Assembly (NCBI GenBank): GCA_015478675.1 | Contig: JADMIH010000091.1 | Coordinates: 1-15,717, forward strand | DNA from: Chloroflexota bacterium | Lineage (GTDB): Bacteria > Chloroflexota > Chloroflexia > QHBQ01 > JADMIH01 | Length of the DNA stretch: 15,717 nucleotides | Reading direction: 5' to 3' | Made by a program: the position numbers and the translations under genes | Shown: piece by piece, positions 6,513-14,750 of the stretch | How the letters are laid out: each line of letters starts with the position of its first letter | How positions within the stretch are numbered: the stretch's first letter is position 1 | The notes under the pieces: generated by a model | Database searches by the model: none | Told to the model about the DNA's origin: nothing | Seen by the model: only the letters and a program-made list of their open reading frames with translations

Positions 6513-7804
6513 GGTTGTCGTTGTCGTTCTCTGTGCCTGCTGCCGGGGCGCTCATCGGCAGTCGTACCTTCAAGAGCTTGCAGCAGCACCGTAACTACAG
6601 GCTCTATTTTTTCGGCCAATTCCTATCGCAGATCGGTACCTGGTTGCAGAGCGCGGCGATGGCCTGGCTCGTGCTTCAGCTTACCCACTCGGCGGTAGCC
6701 GTAGGTATGCTCGGTTTCTGGCAGTTTGGGCCTTACGTGTTGCTCGGCCTCTTCGGTGGCGCCCTCACCGATAGGCTCGACCACCGCCTTACTTTGCAGG
6801 TGACGCAGATTGCCCTGGCCCTTTGCAGTGGCACGATGGCTGTGCTTACTTTGACCGGTGTGGTCACAGTTTGGGAAGCATACGCTATCGCGGCGGCGCG
6901 GGGCCTCGCCCTTATTCTCAACAACCCTAGCAGGCAGGCGTTCCTTTTCCAGATGGTGGGGCGCGAAGAGCTGCCTAATGCTATCGCTCTCAACTCAAGC
7001 CTGGCTAATGCCACACGCATCGTGGGTCCAGGTTTGGGCGGCCTGCTCATAGCGTCGTTTGGGGTGGGTATTGCTTTTAGCATTGACGCTGTCAGTTATG
7101 TGGCGGTGATCATCGCCTTGCTGATGATACACGTTGACGAGCTATACCCTATTGAGAGGCGTGCGCAGCAATCCGTCTTGCGGGGCACCATTGAGGGGCT
7201 GCGCTATGCCTGGCACACGCCCAGGATATTTGTCGCCCTGACAATGTTCCTCTTTATCTGCATTTTCAGCATCAACTTCAACGTCTTACTGCCACTTGTC
7301 GCCAGCGCAACGCTGGGCGCGGGTGCGGAGGTCTACGGGCTGCTGACTGCGTGCTTCGGTGCGGGTGCCTTGATCGGCGCTCTTGTCTCAGCCTCGCGCG
7401 GTCGGGCGACCTGGCCCATTCTTCTAGTCAGCGCTACGGGCTTTGGCCTGGGAGAGGTGTTGCTCGCGCCACAGCGGAGTGTGGTCGGTGCGGTAGCCAT
7501 GTTAGTATTGACGGGCGTCTGCTACACTTTATATACCTCAAACACCAATGCGCTCGTGCAGCTATCTGCGCCCGGTTACTTGCAAGGGCGCATAGCCGGA
7601 CTTTACAGCTATATTTTCTCGAGCAGCACCGCTATAGGAGCACTGGTCGCAGGTGGATTGGCGGCTGCGGGCGGCACACAACTGGCCTTTTTGGTTGCAG
7701 GTGGCACGGTTCTGCTATGCGCCGCCTTTGGCGCTATCATGCGCCGTCGTGGTGTGACAGCAGATGCTCCATCGCCAATCGGCCCGGCAGAGCAGGTAAG
7801 CTGA
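6509..7804 (+). CDS. MFS transporter, probable efflux permease
   Basis: A 431-aa major facilitator superfamily protein of the EntS/MFS_3 type, expected in the cytoplasmic membrane as a proton-driven exporter. The N-terminus QHRNYRLYFFGQFLSQIGTW is typical of this subgroup. The loop between helices 2 and 3 carries motif A as GGALTDRLDHR (about residues 83-93). About 12 hydrophobic segments are visible, with a cytoplasmic middle loop near VDELYPIERRAQQS (about 210-225). GAGGAG at 6495-6500 serves as ribosome binding site inside the end of the MarR gene, and the genes overlap by 4 bp. The MarR partner suggests the substrate is a toxic small molecule; the substrate itself cannot be read from the sequence. 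The C-terminus ends in a polar tail after residue 410. Confidence 0.9.
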   Translation: MRLSLSFSVPAAGALIGSRTFKSLQQHRNYRLYFFGQFLSQIGTWLQSAAMAWLVLQLTHSAVAVGMLGFWQFGPYVLLGLFGGALTDRLDHRLTLQVTQIALALCSGTMAVLTLTGVVTVWEAYAIAAARGLALILNNPSRQAFLFQMVGREELPNAIALNSSLANATRIVGPGLGGLLIASFGVGIAFSIDAVSYVAVIIALLMIHVDELYPIERRAQQSVLRGTIEGLRYAWHTPRIFVALTMFLFICIFSINFNVLLPLVASATLGAGAEVYGLLTACFGAGALIGALVSASRGRATWPILLVSATGFGLGEVLLAPQRSVVGAVAMLVLTGVCYTLYTSNTNALVQLSAPGYLQGRIAGLYSYIFSSSTAIGALVAGGLAAAGGTQLAFLVAGGTVLLCAAFGAIMRRRGVTADAPSPIGPAEQVS

Positions 7805-7890
7805 GGACACAGAAAGCAGAAAATGTAATTAAGCTCCCATCCCCTGAGTCCTTCCCTGTAGCAAGAGGGGATATATATTAGAGCAAAGGA

Positions 7891-7926
7891 AGAAGAAGAT
7901 GCAGCCCGTCGGTTGCATCTTCTTTT
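7891..7926 (+). terminator. Rho-independent terminator of the MarR-MFS operon
   Basis: AAGAAGATGCA (7893-7903) pairs perfectly with TGCATCTTCTT (7914-7924) around a 10-base loop and runs into TT. It lies between the convergent MFS gene and the minus-strand gene at 7989-8669 and may serve both. Confidence 0.75.
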
Positions 7927-7988
7927 GCAGAAGAAAAGCCTCTCTACAAAGCCTCTCTACATGGTAGGAGCTTTCAAGATGAGGCTAC

Positions 7989-8669
7989 TTACGCCTGGCG
8001 CGCTGAGCGGCGCAGAACAAGGGAGCCAACTCCGGCAAGCGATAGACCGACCAGGGCGAAGAGGATGAATTGAGCTCCGGACTGAGGCGCTCCAGTGCTG
8101 GGCATCCCGGCGGGCAGAGCTGGGCTGGCGATGAGCCAACCAACCCCCGCACCTCCAAAATAATGTGAAAGCGTTGTCCCCTGTATAGTGGAAGCGGTGG
8201 GGTTGTCCGTCACCTCAGGTGGGTTGCTGGGGCTGGTGTTGTACACTTCGCTGTCTGAGGTAATTCCGGGAGCTGTGATGCTGTAAACTACGGGTTTGTC
8301 GAACTTGCCAACGAGCTGGCCCGTGCTGCTGTCAGTAACGCGGAAAGCAAAGGCTGCAACTATCTGTTTTCCTTGATCATCGGGTGAAAGATCAAGGGCG
8401 AAAGACGCGGGATCACCCTCCAGGAACTCGAACTTCACAGGCTTGCCCATGAAATCAGCGGGGAGGTCCACTCGCTGGTTACCCGCAGTGACCGTGGTTG
8501 CCTGCCCAGGAGTAAAGTCCGCGGAGGCGGTTACGCGTGGATACCCGAACTGTGAAAGATCAGGCACGCTCGAGGTTTGGGCTGCCGCTGGGATAGACAG
8601 CCACAGCACAGATAAGAGTAGCAGGGTGCTTGCACCCAGGCCGGTTGATAGTCTCCTAAGCTGCTTCAT
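7989..8669 (-). CDS. Secreted cell-surface protein with LPXTG-like C-terminal anchor
   Basis: A 226-aa protein of unknown function. The N-terminus is a Sec signal peptide (MKQLRRLSTG, hydrophobic core LLLLSVLWLSIPAAA, cleavage near AAAQ at about 31). The middle, about residues 35-170, appears beta-rich and non-repetitive. The C-terminus has the sortase-substrate layout: a motif MPSTG at about 190, a hydrophobic segment FILFALVGLSLAGVGSLVL and a basic tail RRSARQA. The first motif residues are MPSTG rather than LPXTG, so the tail may simply be a membrane anchor. GGAGGAT (8678-8684 on the minus strand) is a good ribosome binding site. No sortase gene is in the window. The gene stands alone. Confidence 0.75.
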   Translation of the reverse strand: MKQLRRLSTGLGASTLLLLSVLWLSIPAAAQTSSVPDLSQFGYPRVTASADFTPGQATTVTAGNQRVDLPADFMGKPVKFEFLEGDPASFALDLSPDDQGKQIVAAFAFRVTDSSTGQLVGKFDKPVVYSITAPGITSDSEVYNTSPSNPPEVTDNPTASTIQGTTLSHYFGGAGVGWLIASPALPAGMPSTGAPQSGAQFILFALVGLSLAGVGSLVLRRSARQA

Positions 8670-9171
8670 TTTTGTTTATCCTCCAATGCATATACTGCAC
8701 ACCATCTGGTTGCACTTTCCCACACCGTGGGGTCGGACCCGGTTGCCCGGTTGTTGCCGCGTGGAAAGAAAGCGTGTATGGGCACAAGCATGGGAGGACT
8801 GTGCGCTGTCCCGGGTTCGCTGAGGTGGACAGGTGCACCACACAAGAGTACGGCGCAGGGTTACAACAGCATAGGGCCTTCAAGACCCCTGCGAGTGTAA
8901 ATCTCACATTTGGGGTAGCTCATGCACACGCATCGGCCCATAAACGACGGGGCTACACAGGCTTTTCGGCATACGGGCTGATCATGCCGGGCTACTACGA
9001 ACTACAATCAACTCTTAGCCAGAATAGGCTATTGGCGCGGGAGGCTAAATCGGGTAAGGTGATTGTTGTCATCATAGAAATGAAACTAACGTGGAGACAC
9101 AATTCCTTATGTTGGGTAGGATAACGTAATCAGCCATGGAAGCGACAAACAAGAAGGGGAACAGGATAAGC
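8670..9171. other. Intergenic region between divergent genes
   Basis: This 500-base stretch should hold promoters for both flanking genes. A 150-codon frame on the plus strand (8672-9124) is open but lacks a ribosome binding site and shows no protein-like pattern, so it is not called. Only small palindromes (such as GGGTC-G-GACCC near 8730) are visible. No known riboswitch was recognised. Confidence 0.5.
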
Positions 9172-9804
9172 ATGGCAGATAAGATACTCACCTGCCGCGA
9201 TTGCGGATCGGGCTTCACATTCACAGAGGATGAGCAGGATTACTACTCGCAGAGACGCTACAGCTGGCCAACCACATGTGCTGACTGCCACAACTCGCGA
9301 ACTATGGCAATGCCTGTGAATAACTACGGCTTTAGCCGCCAAAACAGCTCCAGCGCAAGCACTATGAGCAAAGGTGATCTGGTTGATGCGTTACGCCAAT
9401 CTCGATCAGAATATAGGGAGGAGAGCAGGCAGGCGCAGAGGTACCGACGTGCCATGCAGGATTCAGACGATAGCTTGGAGATGTATCTGAAGTGCGTAGG
9501 CATAATAGGCTTCTTCTATGGCATGTCGCTAATAGGTGCCAACCTCTTTCCTCTGCTAAATGGGCCTCTGGGGTACCTACTTATGGGTGCAGCAGTACTG
9601 AGTGCGGTCGCTAAGGTTGGTATTGACATAAGGCACGGACATTCCTTTGTGAAGAGCGTCCTGACTGTACTGGTCCTTGGCGGTATCATCTATGGCTTGG
9701 AATACGGGCTATTTTTGTATCTCAAAGAGAACTTTCTTGTCCATCCCGAAGCACTCTTTAACCTGAACTTCCCTACGCCAACGCCAAAGCAATTACGCCC
9801 CTAG
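9172..9804 (+). CDS. Zinc-ribbon domain membrane protein
   Basis: The first 40 residues are a zinc ribbon of the zf-trcl type: DKILTCRDCG, F-T-F-T, E-Q-D-Y-Y, W-P-T-T-C-A-D-C. Cys8/Cys11 and Cys36/Cys39 form the expected zinc site. An unstructured Ser/Asn-rich stretch and a charged, probably coiled segment (LVDALRQSRSEYREESRQAQRYRRAM) follow. Three hydrophobic segments follow at about residues 110-190 (CVGIIGFFYGMSLIGANLF, GYLLMGAAVLSAVA, VLTVLVLGGIIYGLEYGLFLYL). The start is placed at 9172 because related ribbons begin with MADK and AGGA (9163-9166) lies 5 bases upstream; the in-frame ATG at 9136 would add 12 residues and has no good site. Free-standing zf-trcl proteins are short and soluble, so the membrane extension is unusual. 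Function is unknown. Confidence 0.75.
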   Translation: MADKILTCRDCGSGFTFTEDEQDYYSQRRYSWPTTCADCHNSRTMAMPVNNYGFSRQNSSSASTMSKGDLVDALRQSRSEYREESRQAQRYRRAMQDSDDSLEMYLKCVGIIGFFYGMSLIGANLFPLLNGPLGYLLMGAAVLSAVAKVGIDIRHGHSFVKSVLTVLVLGGIIYGLEYGLFLYLKENFLVHPEALFNLNFPTPTPKQLRP

Positions 9805-9830
9805 TTATTCTCCCACAGCAGGCCATTGAA

Positions 9831-9885
9831 AAGAAGACAGACCAGCCTGTTTGCTTGTGAGGCAAACAGGCTGGTCTGTCTTCTT
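9831..9885. terminator. Bidirectional terminator between convergent genes
   Basis: A perfect 24-bp stem (9831-9854 against 9862-9885) closes a 7-base loop TTGTGAG. It has AAGAAG on one side and CTTCTT on the other. Its right arm includes part of the stop codon of the minus-strand glycosidase gene. It ends transcripts from both sides. Confidence 0.88.
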
Positions 9886-11929
9886 ACTGGTTTATCGCCA
9901 GGTAGAGCATTTTGGATAGCTGTGCTCTTGTGACGGCGTTGCCGGGGCGGAATGTGCCGTCAGCATAGCCTGAGATGATGCCGTGCTGCACGGCGGTTTC
10001 TACATAGACGTAGAAAGTCGAGCCTGCGGGCACATCAGTGAAGTGAGGGCCGCCATTTGTGTTCGCCTCCCAGCCGAACGCTGCCACAACCATCTTGGCG
10101 GTCTGGCCTCTCGTTACCTGGTTGCCGGGGCGGAATGTGCCGTCAGGGTAGCCTGAGACCACGCCATGAGCGCGCGCCGTCTCTATGTACTGGTAAAAGC
10201 TGTTGCTGATGGGCACATCCGAGAAGGACGGAGTTTGTGGGTTCAGCAGGGGCCAACCTCGGCTCACCACCGCCATCTTTGCTAGCTGACCTCGCGTCGC
10301 CGGGTTGGCGGGGCGGAAGGTGCCGTCTGCGTAGCCGGAGATAATGCCCCGGCTCGCCAGGTAGTCTATATAGCTGTAGGCCCAGTAGTCAGGGCAGACA
10401 TCGGAGAAGCGGGCGTTACAGTTTACGCTCACGATGTATTGTGGGCGCGGGCCGATTGTCAACGGTATCGTGCCCCCCGAAGCCGTCATGCGGACCGTCG
10501 CGCCGTCGCGGTCAACCACGTCAACTTGCGAACTCTCTACCGGATAGTTTACGGTGACAGTGCTGTTAGGACGCCAGAGCATATGCAAAGCGGTGCCGTT
10601 GCGTACGAAGCGGTAATCGAATGCTGCCCAATCCGATGTGTCGGGCTGTTGCGAGTTGTTGCCCGGCACCATCTGCGGCCCCTGCCCTGAGAAAGTGGCT
10701 CCATCAAGGAGCGACTGCGCGACCTTGTAGCTTGTGTACGCAGGCTTCGTTGAGTAGTCATCACGGACGATAGACATAGCGCCATAGTAGCTCGTGGGGT
10801 CATTGAATTTGTCTTCGAACTGGAAGTAATCGAACTGCACAACCCTCGGAGAGGCTGCGGCTATACCATACATACGGGTAAGCATAGACGCCTGGTCATC
10901 TTCGCTCCAGCGGAACTGCGACGGGCACCCTGTACAGGTGGAGCGGCCATCCTCCGTTACCCATATCTCAGCCGGGCGACCTCCGTGCTCGTTGATCCAC
11001 CCGTTCGCCAGGTCCAACCTGTACTGGAAGTTTTGCACTATCGTGGTGGGGTCGGTGCTCTCAGGTATGCGGTCGCCCATGTAGGTGTGTATCGAAAGGG
11101 CATCGAAGTTGATAGCGCCTGCTGAGTCGGCGATCACACGGTCGAGGAAGTCAAAACCGCCGCCTGTTGGATCACCACCCTCCGGGAAATGGACATAGGT
11201 GCCTCCGATAAGGACGCGGGCAGAGGGGTCAACCGACTTGACGGCGGCGTATGCCCCGGCGAGAAGCCGGGCATAATCCGCAGTGCGGTCGCAGCCGTTT
11301 ACGCAGTTCCAGGTGCCCGTGACGGCAGGCTCGTTCCATATTTCCCAGGTGTGTATACGTCCGCCCCAGCGCGTCACGGCGGCGCGCACAAAATCGAAGT
11401 AGTCGTTGAAGTTGGCAGGCTCATACCAGTACCAATCGGGGGCCGAGGGGTTGGTGGAAGACCACCTGGGCGTGGTCAGCAGCATCCCTATTACATCGAT
11501 ATTGTTGTTGAAGTCCGAGGCAAGGCGATTATCGTAAGGAGTCCAGTTATAAGAGCCTTTACGCTGGGGTTCGATATTAGCCCAGGATAACTCCTCCCTC
11601 GACCACTGTACACCTGCCTGAGCCGCCATCTGGCCGAGGCGCGCCGACTCGGCTTCCGAGCGCTCAAGCCCTGTCAGGTACAGGTTCATGCCAAAGAGCG
11701 AGACAGGCGCGAAGGCGGGAGCATCTTTCTGTGGCGGGAGCACGGAAACGGGCGTCTTTCCCGGTTCAACAGGTTGCGCTGTAAAGTCGGGGTATGGCGT
11801 CAGCATGGGTGGGCGCGGGCCGTCAGAGCCCGGTATCTGAGCGTAGCCTGTTGAGCTTGCAAATGCGATGAAGAGGGACAGGACCGCGCCAGCAAGGAGG
11901 CAAAGAGCCAGAATAGAGCGGAATCGCAT
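9884..11929 (-). CDS. Secreted glycoside hydrolase-like protein with three SLH domains
   Basis: A 681-aa exported protein. Residues 1-30 are a signal peptide (LALCLLAGAVLSLFIAFASS, cleavage near GYAQ). Residues about 75-410 form a TIM-barrel of the clan A glycoside hydrolase type (GH39/GH5-like): WSREELSWANIEP, WGGRIHTWEIWNEP with the probable acid/base Glu200, LSIHTYMG, and EIWVTEDG with the probable nucleophile Glu326. A beta-rich stretch (about 430-503) follows. Three SLH repeats lie at about 507-555, 569-616 and 630-678, each with F-(S/T)-D-V and GI/VVSGY-DGTFRP-N--TR. SLH repeats tether proteins to the cell envelope, so it should act on polysaccharide at the cell surface. AAAGGAAG upstream is the ribosome binding site. 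The substrate cannot be told. Confidence 0.88.
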   Translation of the reverse strand: MRFRSILALCLLAGAVLSLFIAFASSTGYAQIPGSDGPRPPMLTPYPDFTAQPVEPGKTPVSVLPPQKDAPAFAPVSLFGMNLYLTGLERSEAESARLGQMAAQAGVQWSREELSWANIEPQRKGSYNWTPYDNRLASDFNNNIDVIGMLLTTPRWSSTNPSAPDWYWYEPANFNDYFDFVRAAVTRWGGRIHTWEIWNEPAVTGTWNCVNGCDRTADYARLLAGAYAAVKSVDPSARVLIGGTYVHFPEGGDPTGGGFDFLDRVIADSAGAINFDALSIHTYMGDRIPESTDPTTIVQNFQYRLDLANGWINEHGGRPAEIWVTEDGRSTCTGCPSQFRWSEDDQASMLTRMYGIAAASPRVVQFDYFQFEDKFNDPTSYYGAMSIVRDDYSTKPAYTSYKVAQSLLDGATFSGQGPQMVPGNNSQQPDTSDWAAFDYRFVRNGTALHMLWRPNSTVTVNYPVESSQVDVVDRDGATVRMTASGGTIPLTIGPRPQYIVSVNCNARFSDVCPDYWAYSYIDYLASRGIISGYADGTFRPANPATRGQLAKMAVVSRGWPLLNPQTPSFSDVPISNSFYQYIETARAHGVVSGYPDGTFRPGNQVTRGQTAKMVVAAFGWEANTNGGPHFTDVPAGSTFYVYVETAVQHGIISGYADGTFRPGNAVTRAQLSKMLYLAINQ

Positions 11930-12190
11930 GTTGTATCTTCTTCCTTTCTTTATGGGCGACCGGAGATGCTTGTCGCAGGGGTAAGTATATCCAATCAGAG
12001 CGGCTCACCGCCATCGTACTTATGGGCTATGTTGTCTCCGTAAGTACCGGGACCGGTCTGTAGAACAAATGTTAATCCAATCAGCGTATTTATTCGTTAG
12101 CTTACACGAAGAGGTTATCGGTCACTATTATGTATCAATGCTATTGATCGAAAAGAGTCTATTTACAAACCCTTATTTCAGGAGGCTTCT

Positions 12191-12820
12191 ATGGAAATCC
12201 AGAACGAAACTGATGTAGTGCGGCGCGATGTCCTCAAAGGTGGACTCAAGCTCGGCGCGGCAGCCGGTTTGGCGGCGTTGGTGCTTGGCGTCAACGAAAG
12301 TGGCGGCAAAGTGTTCGCGCAGTCGGCATCTCCCTTCAAGAGCGATGTTGACGTGCTGAACTATGCTCTCACCCTTGAGCACTTCGAGGCAGAGCTTTAC
12401 AAGGCGCTGCTTGGCCTGGGCAAATTGCAAGGCAAGGACCTGCAGTATGTGCAGCTCTTCGGTATGCAAGAGCAGGCACACGTAGACGCGGTGACAGCAG
12501 CGGTGCAGAAGCTGGGCGGCACACCAGTAGGCAAAGGCAATTATAACTTTGGCGCCGCAGGGCCGACAGACACTCGCGAGCAGGTGCTCAATATCCTCGC
12601 CACAGTTGAGGCAGTGGGTGTGAGCGCGTACGAAGGCGCTGCCATCTATATTCAGAGCCCCGATATTCTCGCTGCCGCGGGCTCGATCATGGAAGTTGAG
12701 GCTCGCCACACAGCGGTTGTACGCGGTCTGGTGGGGCTATTCCCCGTCCCTGATGCATTCGAGACGTCGCGCACCCCCGACGAAGTGCTGAAAATCGTAA
12801 CACCTTTCTTCAAGAGCTAA
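12191..12820 (+). CDS. Ferritin-like domain protein exported by the Tat pathway
   Basis: A 209-aa protein. The N-terminus is a twin-arginine-type signal: RRDVLKGGLKLG (Arg11-Arg12), hydrophobic AAAGLAALVLG, cleavage likely after VFA at 43. The mature part is a four-helix ferritin-like domain (Ferritin_2 family) with the di-metal ligand pattern Glu63 (LTLEHFE), Glu94-x-x-His97, Glu140 (TVEAVG) and Glu170-x-x-His173 (EARH). Such proteins are secreted, bind iron or manganese and are linked to desiccation or oxidative stress, but the reaction is not established. AGGAGG at 12180-12185 gives a strong start. An 83-base gap leads to a second, related gene, so the pair probably arose by duplication and is co-transcribed. 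Its position upstream of tat genes fits export as a folded, metal-loaded protein. Confidence 0.87.
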   Translation: MEIQNETDVVRRDVLKGGLKLGAAAGLAALVLGVNESGGKVFAQSASPFKSDVDVLNYALTLEHFEAELYKALLGLGKLQGKDLQYVQLFGMQEQAHVDAVTAAVQKLGGTPVGKGNYNFGAAGPTDTREQVLNILATVEAVGVSAYEGAAIYIQSPDILAAAGSIMEVEARHTAVVRGLVGLFPVPDAFETSRTPDEVLKIVTPFFKS

Positions 12821-12903
12821 ACCAAAACAACGAGCCGATGGGCGTCACGAGATCATTTGACCATGAGCGCCCAGAGAATAATCACTGAGAGGAGAAACCG
12901 CAA

Positions 12904-13911
12904 ATGAGCGAAAATATTACGCCCGAAGGTAACAAGGGCTTTACACGTCGCCGGTTCCTGATGGGCACAGGCGGAGTGGCAGGTGGACTAGCGTTGGCCG
13001 GGGGCCTGGGTAGTATCGGCAAGCTGCCTTTCGGCAAGCAAGTGGGCATACAGGTGGCTTCCGCGCAGGCATTGAAGACAGACCTTGATGTTATCCAATT
13101 TGCTCTTACCCTTGAGCATTTTGAGGACGCAGCGTACCAGGCGGCAAACGCTTCAGGCATACTGAAGGGCACCGCATCTGACCTGTTCAAGGCATTCGGT
13201 GATCACGAGCACCAGCATGCGCTGGCGCTAACCGATGTAGTGAAGAAGCTGGGGGGCACTCCGGTTGCAGCGCAGGCTGCTTACAACCTGCCCCAGCTAC
13301 AGAGCCAGGACCAGATAGTTAGCCTCTTTTCCACGATTGAAGAAGTAGGCGCGGGGGCATACCTGGGCGCAGCGCCTTTGCTCAAGGATAAGACGCTGCT
13401 TGGCGCTGCTGCTTCGATTGCCAATATCGAGGCGCGCCACGCCGCTACCTTCAAGGCTTTCATGAACGATCCTATGCCCTCACCGGCATTCGCACAGTCC
13501 CTTACCTACGATCAGGTAATTACCGCCGTGACGCCCTTCCTGAAAGCGCCGAATCCGGCCACCACAGGCAAGTACTTCACGATAGATAATCCTGCTTCCT
13601 CCATTCAGGAAGCTATCAACAGGGTAAACTCGGTCCAGGCCGATAACCTGCAATTCTTCGCGGAGACGGGCCACACACTTTCTATGGCATTCCTGACCTA
13701 CTGGCAGCAGAATGGCGGCCTGAAGCAGTTCGGCTTCCCTATAACCGAGCCATATAAGGGTAACAACCGCACCGATGGCAAGGAATATGTGCAGCAGTTC
13801 TTCCAGAGAGCCAGATTCGAGTGGCATCCTGAGTACAAGGGCACACCATTCGAAGTAGAGCTTGGTCTACTGGGCGCTGAGCAGATCTTCAAAGACATGA
13901 TGGGCGGCTAA
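12904..13911 (+). CDS. Tat-exported ferritin-like protein with Chloroflexota-type C-terminal domain
   Basis: A 335-aa protein. The signal is a textbook Tat motif, TRRRFLMG (residues 14-21), with the hydrophobic run GGVAGGLALAGGLGSIG and likely cleavage near VASAQA at 51-56. Residues 57-215 are a Ferritin_2 domain with Glu71, Glu102-x-x-His105, Glu146 and Glu176-x-x-His179 as expected ligands. It aligns along its length with the preceding gene. Residues about 247-335 form a separate module (FFAETGHTLSMAFLTYWQQN, QFGFPITEP, VQQFFQRARFEWHPE, LGLLGAEQ) seen at the ends of many exported Chloroflexota proteins; its job is unknown, perhaps surface attachment or binding. AGAGGAG at 12888-12894 is 9 bases before the start. 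A terminator follows. Confidence 0.88.
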   Translation: MSENITPEGNKGFTRRRFLMGTGGVAGGLALAGGLGSIGKLPFGKQVGIQVASAQALKTDLDVIQFALTLEHFEDAAYQAANASGILKGTASDLFKAFGDHEHQHALALTDVVKKLGGTPVAAQAAYNLPQLQSQDQIVSLFSTIEEVGAGAYLGAAPLLKDKTLLGAAASIANIEARHAATFKAFMNDPMPSPAFAQSLTYDQVITAVTPFLKAPNPATTGKYFTIDNPASSIQEAINRVNSVQADNLQFFAETGHTLSMAFLTYWQQNGGLKQFGFPITEPYKGNNRTDGKEYVQQFFQRARFEWHPEYKGTPFEVELGLLGAEQIFKDMMGG

Positions 13912-13930
13912 TAAGCCGCAAAAGTAAAGC

Positions 13931-13970
13931 AAAGCGGGCTGGCCGGCTACGCTGGCTGGCCCGTTCTTTG
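13931..13970 (+). terminator. Rho-independent terminator after the ferritin-like pair
   Basis: CGGGCTGGCCGGC (13936-13948) pairs with GCTGGCTGGCCCG (13952-13964), with three G-T pairs and a 3-base loop, followed by TTCTTT. It begins about 20 bases after the stop codon and separates the substrates from the tat genes at transcript level, perhaps only partly. Confidence 0.75.
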
Positions 13971-14026
13971 TCTGCAACACAAAGTACAAAGGGGTAGAAT
14001 GGCGGCCCCGATACAGAGGAGACGAC

Positions 14027-14425
14027 ATGTTTGGCATTGGAGCGGGTGAACTGATAGTTATTCTGGCGTTGGCCCTTATCATAGTTGGACCGCAGAGGTT
14101 GCCGGAGCTTGGGCGGACCCTGGGGCGCACACTGGCCGAGTTGAAAACGCACACCGATGAGTTGCGCTCCGTGATGAACTTCGACACCTCCAGCGCTCCG
14201 GCAACGCCAGTGTTCCCCGGAACTATCGGCGGCCAATCCTACGGAGGGCTCACAGAGCGAATAACAGCTATGCAAAAACGAGACGAGCCGGGCGTAGTTC
14301 AGAGCGTGCAATCAGTAGAAGAGCCACAGCCGGAACAGATCACGCCCGTTGAGGCGCGAGGCTCTTTGACCGAAATTGAAGAGCGCGAACCCCTAGCAGC
14401 CGTCACGAGCAAGGCGAACGACTAA
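14027..14425 (+). CDS. tatB: Twin-arginine translocase TatA/TatB-family subunit (TatB-like)
   Basis: A 132-aa single-span membrane protein. The N-terminal helix GAGELIVILALALIIVGPQRL carries a Glu at position 8, followed by Gly-Pro, and then an amphipathic helix LPELGRTLGRTLAELKTHTDEL. The GPQRLPELGR form and the length favour TatB, which with TatC forms the receptor for twin-arginine signal peptides; TatA-type cannot be excluded because many Chloroflexota and Gram-positives have several TatA-like proteins. The tail, from about residue 55, is polar, Pro/Glu-rich and probably disordered. AGAGGAG at 14015-14021 is the ribosome binding site. A TAGAAT at 13995-14000 could be a -10 element. tatA follows after 59 bases. 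Confidence 0.82.
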   Translation: MFGIGAGELIVILALALIIVGPQRLPELGRTLGRTLAELKTHTDELRSVMNFDTSSAPATPVFPGTIGGQSYGGLTERITAMQKRDEPGVVQSVQSVEEPQPEQITPVEARGSLTEIEEREPLAAVTSKAND

Positions 14426-14450
14426 ACGTACATCTGAGAGTAACGAGTAT

Positions 14451-14467
14451 GATGCGCTTGGCGCATC
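14451..14467 (+). promoter_or_regulatory. Small hairpin before tatA
   Basis: GATGCGC-TTG-GCGCATC is a perfect 7-bp palindrome just upstream of the tatA ribosome binding site (AAAGGAG, 14472-14478). It could affect mRNA stability or translation of tatA; no T run follows, so it is not a terminator. Confidence 0.4.
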
Positions 14468-14484
14468 AAATAAAGGAGAAAACC

Positions 14485-14736
14485 ATGTTTTCAGGACTAT
14501 TACAACCGACACATCTATTGCTTATCCTGGCTATCGTGCTGATCGTCTTCGGCGCAGGCAAACTACCCGATGCGTTTGGGGCAATAGGTAAGGGCGTCAA
14601 GGAGTTCCGAGAGTCCTCCACCACACCGAACCAGACGACCACCACAACGGTAAGCGCCGAAAGCCTAGAGACGGCAGCCCCGGCGCCGACAAACAATATC
14701 GTCCATACAACGCCATCAACGTCAAACAGGGTCTGA
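14485..14736 (+). CDS. tatA: Twin-arginine translocase subunit TatA
   Basis: An 83-aa TatA protein, which oligomerises in the cytoplasmic membrane to form the passage for folded Tat substrates. The transmembrane helix is PTHLLLILAIVLIVFG; it is followed by the hinge and amphipathic helix FGAGKLPDAFGAIGKGVKEF, with the conserved F-G-x-x-K-L-P-D pattern. The tail (STTPNQTTTTTVSAES...) is Thr/Pro-rich and disordered. The start at 14485 is chosen over the ATG at 14449 because AAAGGAG (14472-14478) lies 6 bases upstream and the product then begins MFSGLLQPTHLL as in the family. It sits between the TatB-like gene and tatC in one apparent operon. Confidence 0.88.
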   Translation: MFSGLLQPTHLLLILAIVLIVFGAGKLPDAFGAIGKGVKEFRESSTTPNQTTTTTVSAESLETAAPAPTNNIVHTTPSTSNRV

Positions 14737-14750
14737 CGATAGCGGGCGAC

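Noticed and set aside
7351..7881. 176-codon frame overlapping the MFS gene
   Set aside because: It is an out-of-frame shadow of a clear membrane transporter and has no start signal.
8672..9124. 150-codon open frame on the plus strand
   Set aside because: It has no ribosome binding site, overlaps the probable promoter region of the minus-strand gene at 7989-8669, and its composition is not protein-like.
12821..12903. Possible terminator between the two ferritin-like genes
   Set aside because: Only a 5-6 bp stem (GGGCG/CGCCC) is visible with no T run, so co-transcription is more likely.
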